Source: Desulfobacterales bacterium
Lineage (GTDB): Bacteria > Desulfobacterota > Desulfobacteria > Desulfobacterales > UBA11574
Length of the DNA stretch: 7,907 bases
Direction of reading: 5' to 3'
Assembly (NCBI GenBank): GCA_030145595.1
Contig: JAQYVG010000159.1
Span: 1 to 7,907, forward strand
Below, in pieces: positions 1 to 5,044 of this stretch (its first letter is position 1; each line of letters begins with the position of its first letter). The notes below the pieces were generated by a model that was given only the letters and a program-made list of their open reading frames with translations, searched no databases and was not told the origin of the DNA. The position numbers and the translations under genes are program-made.

Positions 1-648
1 AAAGCCCAGGCTTTGGAGCTTGCAGTATTAACATGCACGCTCTTTGTGCTGATGATAAATGCCGGCGTGACTGTAAAATCTATAGTAGACCTGTTGCGCT
101 ATGTTTTTTTCTTGCTGATGCTGGTATTTATAGCCAGGGCATTATCAACTCCCGGATCGCCGCTATTCACATTTAAGGCTATTTCCGTTACCCGGGAAGG
201 GATCTATGTCGGGGCCATTATATGCTGGCGGCTTGTGCTTGTTATCATGATCGGTTTATCAATGGTTGCAACCACGCGGTCATCAGAAATCAGGGCTGCT
301 GTAAAGTGGTTTCTGCGTCCTTTCCCGTTTATTCCGGAAAAGAGAGTTTCGATTATGATGGGTCTTATCATGCGGTTTATACCGGTTATTTTCGATCAGG
401 CCAAAGTAACCGTTGATGCCCAGCGTGCAAGGGGCATAGAGAACAGAAAAAATCCGATGTATAGATTGAAAAAGCTGGCACTTCCCCTCATGCGCCGGAC
501 CTTTGAGCGTGCAGACAAGCTTGCCGGTGCCATGGAAGCAAGATGCTATACTGAAAACCGGACAGATCCCGAACTTTCATCAAGGCGGCGAGACTGGATC
601 GCCCTGTTTGTGGTCATCGGCCTGTGTCTAATCATCATTGCAATATAA
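1..648 (+). CDS. ecfT: ECF transporter T component (EcfT/CbiQ family), 5' end outside window
   Basis: This is the transmembrane coupling subunit of an energy-coupling factor (ECF) transporter, which links two ABC ATPases to a vitamin- or metal-binding S component in the inner membrane. The frame is open to the left edge (AAA GCC CAG GCT TTG), so the TTG at 13 is probably internal and the gene is cut. About 215 residues are visible. Hydrophobic segments lie near residues 5-20, 28-42, 65-85 and 112-127 (counted from the TTG), with a last one at 196-211. The two family signatures are present: the first Ala-Arg-Gly motif (AQRARG, codons about 418-435) and the second, AMEARCY (about 529-549), where Cys replaces Gly as I recall in many EcfT proteins. 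These motifs form the coupling helices that contact the ATPases. The substrate cannot be told without the upstream genes. The stop is TAA at 646-648. Confidence 0.88.
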   Translation, partial: KAQALELAVLTCTLFVLMINAGVTVKSIVDLLRYVFFLLMLVFIARALSTPGSPLFTFKAISVTREGIYVGAIICWRLVLVIMIGLSMVATTRSSEIRAAVKWFLRPFPFIPEKRVSIMMGLIMRFIPVIFDQAKVTVDAQRARGIENRKNPMYRLKKLALPLMRRTFERADKLAGAMEARCYTENRTDPELSSRRRDWIALFVVIGLCLIIIAI

Positions 649-650
649 TT

Positions 651-806
651 AAAGGATTCGTAAAAAGTCAAAAAACAACGTTTTACGAACGTTTTAAGTT
701 TTAGCGGTTAAGTTTTAAGTGTCTGTTAAATAAATCATTTTTAATTACCTAAAACCTAAATCTTAAAACCTAAAACGTGATGAATTCGACTTTTTCCGAA
801 TTCATC
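651..806. repeat. MITE-like palindromic element, about 156 bp
   Basis: The segment has 19-nt terminal inverted repeats. The left end (651-669, core ATTCG and AAAAAGTC) matches the reverse complement of the right end (788-806) at 15 of 19 positions. Inside is a second, longer inverted repeat: 689-721 against 746-778, about 25 of 33 positions matching, made of AAGTTTTA/TAAAACCT-type repeats, with a 24-nt loop. The right end also contains its own perfect 10-bp hairpin (GATGAATTCG, 779-788, against 797-806). There is no reading frame. The whole could fold into one long hairpin, as expected of a non-autonomous miniature element. It begins three bases after the stop of the upstream transporter gene, so it may also act as a transcript 3' structure. 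No target-site duplication was convincing. Confidence 0.6.
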
Positions 807-810
807 GTAA

Positions 811-839
811 TTGACACACCTTTGCTTATATAGTAATTC
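811..839 (+). promoter_or_regulatory. possible sigma-70 promoter for the trk operon
   Basis: A perfect TTGACA (-35) is at 811-816, just after the MITE-like element. The -10 at the best spacing is weak (TAATTC at 834-839 with 17 bp; TAGTAA at 831-836 with 14 bp). If used, the trkA leader would be about 235 nt long. An imperfect hairpin follows at 837-876 (TTCCAT against ATGGAA, with AAAATCG/CGTTTT inside). This is a weak call. Confidence 0.3.
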
Positions 840-930
840 CATTTATACATTAAAATCGTATTACGTTTTCATGGAACTCACGCAGAATTGGGGGATCTTA
901 TAGACGAAGGACTAAATTCCTATCTCCTTT

Positions 931-981
931 GAATTTATCTCCAGCTGCCCGCTAGGCGGGATCCTCCAGAGGCGGATAAAT
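931..981. repeat. GC-rich intergenic hairpin in the trk leader
   Basis: The ends pair imperfectly (ATTTATCTCC at 933-942 with GGCGGATAAAT at 971-981), and a perfect 5-bp CCCGC/GCGGG hairpin (948-960) sits inside. It interrupts an AT-rich leader and looks like a dispersed repeat. It has no U-run and is not a classical terminator. The rest of 840-1020 shows no gene. Confidence 0.4.
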
Positions 982-1028
982 CTTTGCTGCGTTTCAACAA
1001 ACTGGGGGATTAAAAAATAAAGCGGCGC

Positions 1029-1065
1029 AGCCGCGTTTTATAAAATCGCGCAGCGATTTTATTTA
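1029..1065 (+). repeat. short dispersed hairpin repeat, copy 1 (trkA leader)
   Basis: This 37-nt unit starts AGCCGCGTTT and ends with the stem ATAAAATCGC / GCGATTTTAT (1040-1049 with 1053-1062, 10 bp, loop GCA). A second copy at 4633-4669 agrees at 31 of 37 positions, with most differences in the loop, so the stem looks conserved. A further hairpin, GCGGC-GCA-GCCGC (1022-1034), overlaps its 5' end. The copy ends on the A that begins the trkA Shine-Dalgarno sequence. Confidence 0.6.
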
Positions 1066-1070
1066 GGGAG
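1065..1070 (+). promoter_or_regulatory. trkA ribosome binding site
   Basis: AGGGAG lies 9 nt before a TTG codon. It fixes the non-ATG start of trkA at 1080; no ATG or GTG lies at a comparable distance. It directly follows the 10-bp hairpin of repeat copy 1, which may affect access. Confidence 0.7.
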
Positions 1071-1079
1071 CAGAATCCA

Positions 1080-2444
1080 TTGAAAGTGATCATTGTCGGT
1101 GCCGGGGAGGTCGGTTTTAACATCGCCAGCCATCTGGCCTTTGAGGATAAGAATGTTGTTGTCATCGATAGTGACCCGGTTGCAATTCGACGCGTGTCCG
1201 ACAACCTGGACGTTCAGGTGATCAGTGGTTCCGGCAGCAATCCTTTGATTTTGGAAGAAGCCGGTCTCAAACAGGCTGAGATAATCGCGGCGGTTACGGA
1301 CAGTGATGAAACCAACCTGGTGGCATGCCTGGTTGCCGACATCATCTCGCCGGCAACCAAAAAACTGGCCCGCATCCGTGATGTCGGCTATGACGAATTT
1401 CATGATACGTTTCGCGAGTATGCACCTCACATTGATACGATCATCAACCCGGAGATCGAGGTTGTCAAGACCATTGAAAAACTGATGGCCATACCCGGTG
1501 CCGTGGACGTGGGTGAATTTGCCGACGGACTGGTCAAATTTGTCGGAATCCATCTGGATCCCTTGACCAAACTGGATGGTGTCCGCCTTGCAGATATTTC
1601 CGCCACAACCGGGCAACAGGCTCCTCTGATTGCCGCAATAATTCGGAATGAAGAGCTGATTATCCCCGGGGGGAATGACAGACTTCAGGCAGGGGATCTG
1701 GTTTATTTTATCAGTGAAGCCGATAAATTATCAAAAGCCCTGTTGGTTTTTGACAAACAAATCGAGACGGTGGAGCGAGTTTTGATCGTGGGGGGCGGGC
1801 GCATCGGATTCAGGCTGGCCAGCTTGCTTGAAGAGAAGTCTGTCTATACCAAAATCGTTGAAAAGGACGCCAGACGCTGCACCGAACTTGCCGAAAAACT
1901 CAATAAAGCAATTGTGCTTCACGGAGACGGCTCGGATCAAGAACTTTTGCGCGAGGAAAATATTCAGGACATGGATGTGGTTGTTACACTCACCAATGAT
2001 GAGGAGACCAATATCATTGCATCGCTCTTGACAAAACGAATGGGCGCCCAAAATACAATCACAAGGATCAACAAGTTCAGTTATTTTCCCTTAATGTCCA
2101 TGATAGGCCTGGAACAGGTCGTGAGCCCCAGGCACTCGGCCATCAATACCATTTTACAGCACATCCGCCGGGGCAAAGTACTTTCAGCCATATCCATTAA
2201 AGATGAGCAGGCTGAAATCATGGAAGCAGTGGCGCTGGAAACGTCCGATATTGTGGGCAAGCCCTTGAAAAGGATTTCCCTGCCACAGGGAGTCCTGGTT
2301 ACCAGCATTATCCGCAAGAACGAAGTCATCGTTCCCACCGGTGAAAGCATCATCGAACCCGAAGACCGCATTGTTATCTTTGCCAGCCGCAAAGCCATTC
2401 CCAAGATTGAAAAAATCCTGGCAGTCAAACTGGAGTATTTTTAA
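1080..2444 (+). CDS. trkA: Trk system potassium uptake regulatory subunit TrkA
   Basis: TrkA is the cytoplasmic, peripheral nucleotide-binding regulator of the TrkH K+ channel; it binds NAD(H) or adenine nucleotides through RCK domains and gates the pore. The protein is 454 aa, close to the usual full length, and has two tandem RCK modules. The first Rossmann fold starts with GAGEVG (residues 7-12), has an acidic end of strand 2 (VVIDSD, 27-32) and the AVTDSDETN turn (71-79). A C-terminal RCK subdomain follows at about 150-215. The second Rossmann fold has VGGGRIG (237-243), HGDGSD (281-286) and VTLTNDEETN (302-311). The second RCK_C is about 370-450. The TTG start is supported by AGGGAG 9 nt upstream and places the first glycine motif at residue 7, as in other TrkA proteins. 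The stop abuts the trkH start, so the two are co-transcribed and probably translationally coupled. Confidence 0.97.
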   Translation: MKVIIVGAGEVGFNIASHLAFEDKNVVVIDSDPVAIRRVSDNLDVQVISGSGSNPLILEEAGLKQAEIIAAVTDSDETNLVACLVADIISPATKKLARIRDVGYDEFHDTFREYAPHIDTIINPEIEVVKTIEKLMAIPGAVDVGEFADGLVKFVGIHLDPLTKLDGVRLADISATTGQQAPLIAAIIRNEELIIPGGNDRLQAGDLVYFISEADKLSKALLVFDKQIETVERVLIVGGGRIGFRLASLLEEKSVYTKIVEKDARRCTELAEKLNKAIVLHGDGSDQELLREENIQDMDVVVTLTNDEETNIIASLLTKRMGAQNTITRINKFSYFPLMSMIGLEQVVSPRHSAINTILQHIRRGKVLSAISIKDEQAEIMEAVALETSDIVGKPLKRISLPQGVLVTSIIRKNEVIVPTGESIIEPEDRIVIFASRKAIPKIEKILAVKLEYF

Positions 2445-3893
2445 GTGAGGTGGCGCTTCATTTTTAATATCGTCGGGATATTGATCCTTTTTTTGGGGAT
2501 CAGTATGATCTTTCCCCTTTTTTTTGGTTTTCATTTCAAGGATCAGAGTATTGCCCCGTTGTTAAAATCGATGGGGATAACCGTGGCCGCCGGCTTACTT
2601 TTGTATCTTACTTTCCGCCGGGCAAAAGTGGATTTCATCAGCCATCGTGAAGGCATGGCCATCGTGACTATCGGCTGGACAGTCGTCGGTTTTTTCGGGG
2701 CTCTGCCGTTTTATTTAAGTGGCGAATTCGGACCTTTCGTGGATTGTTTTTTTGAGTCGGTATCCGGATTTACCACCACCGGATCATCAATTTTAACCAA
2801 TATAGAGGCTGTCTCCAAAGGGCTGCTTTTTTGGCGCAGCTTTATCCAATGGCTTGGCGGAATGGGGATTATTGTCTTGTCCGTGGCGATTCTCCCCTTT
2901 TTAGGCGTGGGCGGCATGCAGCTCTATAAAGCTGAAGTTCCAAGCCCTGTGCCGGACAAACTCAAGCCGCGCATCCGGGAAACGGCGTTGGTGCTATGGA
3001 AAGTGTATGCTCTGATATCGCTGGCAGAGGTGATCATGTTGATTATCGGCGGCATGAGCCTTTATGATTCCTTATGCCATACCTTTACAACCATGCCCAC
3101 GGGCGGCTTTTCCACCAAAAACGCTTCCATAGCTCACTATGACAGTGTTTATTTTGACGCGGTGATTATCTTCTTTATGCTTCTGGCCGGAATCAATTTT
3201 TCGCTGCATTACCAATTTTTAAGGGGCAAGACGCTGGTATTCTGGCGGGATTCGGAATGCCGGTTTTTCCTTGGTGCGGTTCTTTTGCTGATTGTCGTGG
3301 TGACGATAAACACCTACGGCGCGGTCTATGAAACTATCGGCCAAGCCTTGCGCTATGCAGCCTTTCAAGTTGTTTCCATCGTCACGACCACCGGCTATGC
3401 CACGGCGGATTACGAGCTGTGGCCGGCCATGTCCCAGCTTATCCTTCTGCTTTGTATGTTTATAGGGGCATCCGGGGGTTCCACCGGTGGCGGGATGAAA
3501 TGCATACGGGTGATGCTCTATTTAAAATACTGCTACAAAGAGCTTTTTTCCCTGATCCATCCCCGGGCCGTGCAGCATATCAAAATCGGCGGTGAGTCCA
3601 TTCCGGAGGATGTTGTGCGCAGCGTCTTGGGTTTTATGGGCCTTTACGTGGGGCTGTTTGCGCTATCGTCGGTTGTTCTTGCAGGCATGGGGGTTGATTT
3701 TGTCACTGCGGTGGCAGCGGTTGCCGCCACTATAGGAAACATCGGGCCCGGTTTGGGGATGGTGGGTCCGACGGACAATTTCGCCCAGATTCCCTATATG
3801 GGCAAATGGCTGCTCATCTGGTGTATGCTCCTGGGAAGACTGGAAATATATACCGTAATTATCCTGCTGGTGCCGGAGTTCTGGCGCAGATAA
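2445..3893 (+). CDS. trkH: Trk system potassium uptake membrane subunit TrkH
   Basis: TrkH is the K+-translocating inner-membrane subunit of the SKT superfamily, built from four pseudo-repeats of the K+-channel M1-P-M2 unit. The protein is 482 aa, the usual length. Four selectivity-loop segments are visible: SGFTTTGSS (107-115), TTMPTGGFST (215-224), SIVTTTGYATADY (311-323) and ATIGNIGPGLG (428-438). GASGGSTGGGMKC (341-353) matches the flexible intramembrane gate region of repeat 3, and GRLEIYT (464-470) is the conserved C-terminal motif. The start is GTG at 2445, immediately after the TAA of trkA, with GGAG (2432-2435) 9 nt upstream inside the trkA 3' end. It works with the preceding TrkA. 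No other partner is encoded here. No U-tailed terminator follows directly. Confidence 0.97.
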   Translation: MRWRFIFNIVGILILFLGISMIFPLFFGFHFKDQSIAPLLKSMGITVAAGLLLYLTFRRAKVDFISHREGMAIVTIGWTVVGFFGALPFYLSGEFGPFVDCFFESVSGFTTTGSSILTNIEAVSKGLLFWRSFIQWLGGMGIIVLSVAILPFLGVGGMQLYKAEVPSPVPDKLKPRIRETALVLWKVYALISLAEVIMLIIGGMSLYDSLCHTFTTMPTGGFSTKNASIAHYDSVYFDAVIIFFMLLAGINFSLHYQFLRGKTLVFWRDSECRFFLGAVLLLIVVVTINTYGAVYETIGQALRYAAFQVVSIVTTTGYATADYELWPAMSQLILLLCMFIGASGGSTGGGMKCIRVMLYLKYCYKELFSLIHPRAVQHIKIGGESIPEDVVRSVLGFMGLYVGLFALSSVVLAGMGVDFVTAVAAVAATIGNIGPGLGMVGPTDNFAQIPYMGKWLLIWCMLLGRLEIYTVIILLVPEFWRR

Positions 3894-3900
3894 AAATTTA

Positions 3901-4063
3901 GACAGGATCTACCCGTCTTCGCTAAAGCTTCAGGCTACGCCTCCGGCTACGACCCGACAAGACGCCGCGGCAAGCCAGGATTTTCAGGATTTTTTTGCCT
4001 TTCCCCGCATACCGGGGGAAACCGAGAAAACAATAGATCCAATTATTCCAGTTAATCCTGTCC
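3901..4063. repeat. composite palindromic intergenic repeat after trkH
   Basis: The ends form an imperfect inverted repeat: GACAGGATCTAC at 3901-3912 and the complement of GACAGGATTAAC at 4052-4063. Between them are short palindromic blocks (GGCTACGCC at 3932-3940, repeated CAGGAT near 3977-3990) and a hairpin TTTCCCC / GGGGAAA (4000-4006 with 4015-4021). The hairpin has no downstream T-run on the plus strand, so it is at best a weak trk transcript end. There is no coding potential. It resembles the dispersed intergenic repeats I associate with Desulfobacteraceae genomes, a recollection I cannot verify here. Confidence 0.4.
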
Positions 4064-4113
4064 AATATAAAAATTATAATTAAGCCAACCCACAAATTAT
4101 TATGACGACCCAA

Positions 4114-4140
4114 AAATAAAATTCCAAGACGATTTTATTT
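4114..4140. repeat. hairpin with ATAAAAT/ATTTTAT stem upstream of the tRNA promoter
   Basis: AAATAAAAT (4114-4122) pairs perfectly with ATTTTATTT (4132-4140) around a 9-nt loop. The right arm, CGATTTTATTT, matches the right arm of the repeats at 1029-1065 and 4633-4669, so this may be a diverged third copy. It ends four bases before the tRNA -35 box and might equally end transcription from upstream. Confidence 0.4.
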
Positions 4141-4143
4141 CTA

Positions 4144-4172
4144 TTGACAAATTGAAAATGTATCGTTAATTT
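4144..4172 (+). promoter_or_regulatory. promoter of the tRNA-Lys/tRNA-Glu unit
   Basis: There is a perfect TTGACA at 4144-4149. The -10 is less clear: GTTAAT at 4165-4170 with a 15-bp spacer or TAATTT at 4167-4172 with 17 bp. Either would start transcription shortly before the tRNA-Lys 5' end at 4186. Confidence 0.55.
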
Positions 4173-4185
4173 TGTGGTTTCTGAG

Positions 4186-4261
4186 GGGCCGTTAACTCAG
4201 TTGGAAGAGTATCTGCCTTTTAAGCAGAGAGTCGTTGGTTCGAGCCCAACACGGCCCACCA
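4186..4261 (+). tRNA. tRNA-Lys (anticodon TTT)
   Basis: A 76-nt tRNA with encoded CCA (4259-4261). The acceptor stem GGGCCGT (4186-4192) pairs with ACGGCCC (4251-4257), and the discriminator is A4258. The anticodon stem TCTGC/GCAGA encloses CTTTTAA, with TTT at 4219-4221. The T arm has TTGG-TTCGAGC-CCAA. The D stem is ACTC/GAGT, so its outer pair is A10-U25 rather than the usual G10-C25; the change is compensated. Confidence 0.97.
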
Positions 4262-4277
4262 CAAAAGATAATTTTTC

Positions 4278-4355
4278 GTCCCCATCGTCTAGCCAGGTCC
4301 AGGACACCGGCCTTTCACGCCGGCAGCAGGGGTTCAAATCCCCTTGGGGACGCCA
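4278..4355 (+). tRNA. tRNA-Glu (anticodon TTC)
   Basis: A 78-nt tRNA with encoded CCA (4353-4355), 16 nt after tRNA-Lys and probably in the same transcript. The acceptor stem GTCCCCA (4278-4284) pairs with TGGGGAC (4345-4351), and the discriminator is G4352. The anticodon stem CCGGC/GCCGG encloses CTTTCAC, with TTC at 4314-4316. The T arm is AGGGG-TTCAAAT-CCCCT. Its last 20 nt (4336-4355) are repeated exactly at 4468-4487. Confidence 0.97.
4336..4355 (+). repeat. att-like direct repeat, copy within tRNA-Glu
   Basis: AAATCCCCTTGGGGACGCCA runs from the T loop to the CCA end of tRNA-Glu. The same 20 bases recur at 4468-4487, 132 bp further on. A repeat covering exactly a tRNA 3' end is the usual footprint of a tyrosine integrase att site. 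Confidence 0.7.
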
Positions 4356-4362
4356 TTTTTTG

Positions 4363-4396
4363 AAAGGGGTTATCGATTTTTCGGTAACCTCTTTTT
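4363..4396 (+). terminator. intrinsic terminator after tRNA-Glu (inside the duplicated interval)
   Basis: A 14-bp stem (4363-4376 with 4381-4394, two G-U wobbles) with loop TTTT ends in a run of T (4392-4396). It lies 8 nt after the tRNA CCA end and would end the tRNA transcript. It sits within the 132-bp interval between the two 20-bp repeats, so it was probably brought in with that interval. Confidence 0.75.
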
Positions 4397-4467
4397 GCTT
4401 GGGGTCCAGGCCATCCCGTTTTCCAAGCGGGATATCAGGGGTGAATTTATCCTGAGCTTGCCGAAGG
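4397..4467. other. filler of the tRNA-flanked interval, no gene
   Basis: The segment holds overlapping alternative hairpins: GCTTGG (4397-4402) with CCAAGC (4423-4428), and ATCCCG (4413-4418) with CGGGAT (4428-4433). It ends in CCTGAGCTTGCCGAAGG (4451-4467), a CCTGAGCTTGNCGAAGG-type sequence that I recognise as a common dispersed genomic repeat. No reading frame or integrase remnant is visible. Confidence 0.45.
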
Positions 4468-4487
4468 AAATCCCCTTGGGGACGCCA
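4468..4487 (+). repeat. att-like direct repeat, displaced tRNA-Glu 3' end
   Basis: An exact 20-of-20 copy of the tRNA-Glu 3' end including CCA, without the 5' half of the T stem or any other part of the tRNA. It lies 9 nt before a perfect intrinsic terminator, which suggests that this was the original tRNA 3' end before an insertion rebuilt the gene upstream. Confidence 0.7.
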
Positions 4488-4496
4488 CCTAATTTT

Positions 4497-4526
4497 AAGG
4501 TCCGTCAAATGAGACGGACCTTTTTT
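4497..4526 (+). terminator. intrinsic terminator, probably the original end of the tRNA unit
   Basis: A perfect 10-bp stem, AAGGTCCGTC (4497-4506) with GACGGACCTT (4513-4522), loop AAATGA, and a run of six T (4521-4526). It is stronger than the terminator at 4363-4396. Together with the displaced tRNA end it forms the expected native downstream context. Confidence 0.85.
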
Positions 4527-4632
4527 CATTGCAAAAAGATTCACTCCCAACAAACCCAATGTAAATCAGGGTAAAAAGAGATAATTTCATTTGATTATAA
4601 ACTTTGCATTCCCTTTCGCCATTGAGCGACAT

Positions 4633-4669
4633 AGCCGCGTTTCATAAAATCGTAACACGATTTTATTTA
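4633..4669 (+). repeat. short dispersed hairpin repeat, copy 2
   Basis: This agrees with 1029-1065 at 31 of 37 positions. The stem ATAAAATCG / CGATTTTAT (4644-4652 with 4658-4666) is intact, while the loop is TAACA instead of CGCAG. Here it stands in a non-coding spacer with no gene start next to it. Apart from this copy, 4527-4690 holds nothing I recognise. Confidence 0.55.
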
Positions 4670-4735
4670 AATAACTGATACTTACGGTAAGACAATTCAA
4701 AAACACGTAATTTAGCTACACATAAATTACTACAA

Positions 4736-5001
4736 AATCCTTATACCCCCGGGGCAGGAACACCCCCTCCAGAACTAGCAGGCCGGGAGAGTATTCTCAA
4801 AAAGGCTGAAGACACAATTAGGCGAACAAAAAAAGTAAGGCCGCCAAGAGTTTCATTTTACTTGGGCTTCGCGGTGTGAGTAAAACCGTTCTCCTTAACC
4901 GGATTGATCAAATCGCAGAAACTGGCGGTTGCCGAGCAGCTATCTTCGAAGCGGATCCGGGTCGAACGCTACCGAAGCTCTTAACTACATTCAATAAGAT
5001 T
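4736..5001 (+). pseudogene. remnant of an AAA+ ATPase gene (frameshifted, truncated)
   Basis: Two frames together spell the N-terminal part of a bacterial AAA+ ATPase. From 4736 the first frame reads NPYTPGAGTPPPELAGR, a characteristic N terminus, and continues to RPP at 4846. The second frame, from 4846, reads KSFILLGLRGVSKTVLLN and continues to LPKLLTTFNKI at 5001. Joining them needs one added base in the A run near 4846, so a single-base deletion explains the break. The P-loop is GLRGVSKT where the family pattern is GLRGVGKT, so a key glycine is also lost. No start codon lies near the N-terminal motif: a TAA at 4688 is followed only by sense codons, none ATG, GTG or TTG. Homology fades after about 5001, and Walker B, sensors and C-terminal domain are missing. 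The second frame stays open to a stop at 5077-5079, inside the convergent gene. The ancestral function is unknown. Confidence 0.75.
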
Positions 5002-5044
5002 AATTCACCAATCAAGCTTTGCCCCCTTTTCTTTGCTCATATCA

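Noticed and set aside
544..546. Cys instead of Gly in the second Ala-Arg-Gly motif of EcfT
   Set aside because: As far as I recall, ARCY is a frequent natural variant of this motif, so it is not a sign of inactivation.
649..1079. Possible CRISPR-like or riboswitch leader before trkA
   Set aside because: The repeats are palindromic and irregular without spacers, and no conserved riboswitch core such as the ydaO/c-di-AMP pattern known for K+ genes could be traced.
1059..1616. Minus-strand ORF of 185 aa inside trkA
   Set aside because: It is antisense to the conserved first RCK domain, which explains its open frame; the peptide has no recognisable domain.
4174..4455. Plus-strand ORF of 93 aa and the overlapping ORF at 4344-4574
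   Set aside because: They run straight through both tRNAs, a terminator and the att-like repeats and have no protein-like features.
4197..4559. Minus-strand ORF of 120 aa containing GLEPTTLCLKGRYSSN
   Set aside because: It is the antisense of tRNA-Lys and tRNA-Glu plus the duplicated tRNA end; such GLEPTT/GDLNP peptides are well-known false genes over tRNAs.
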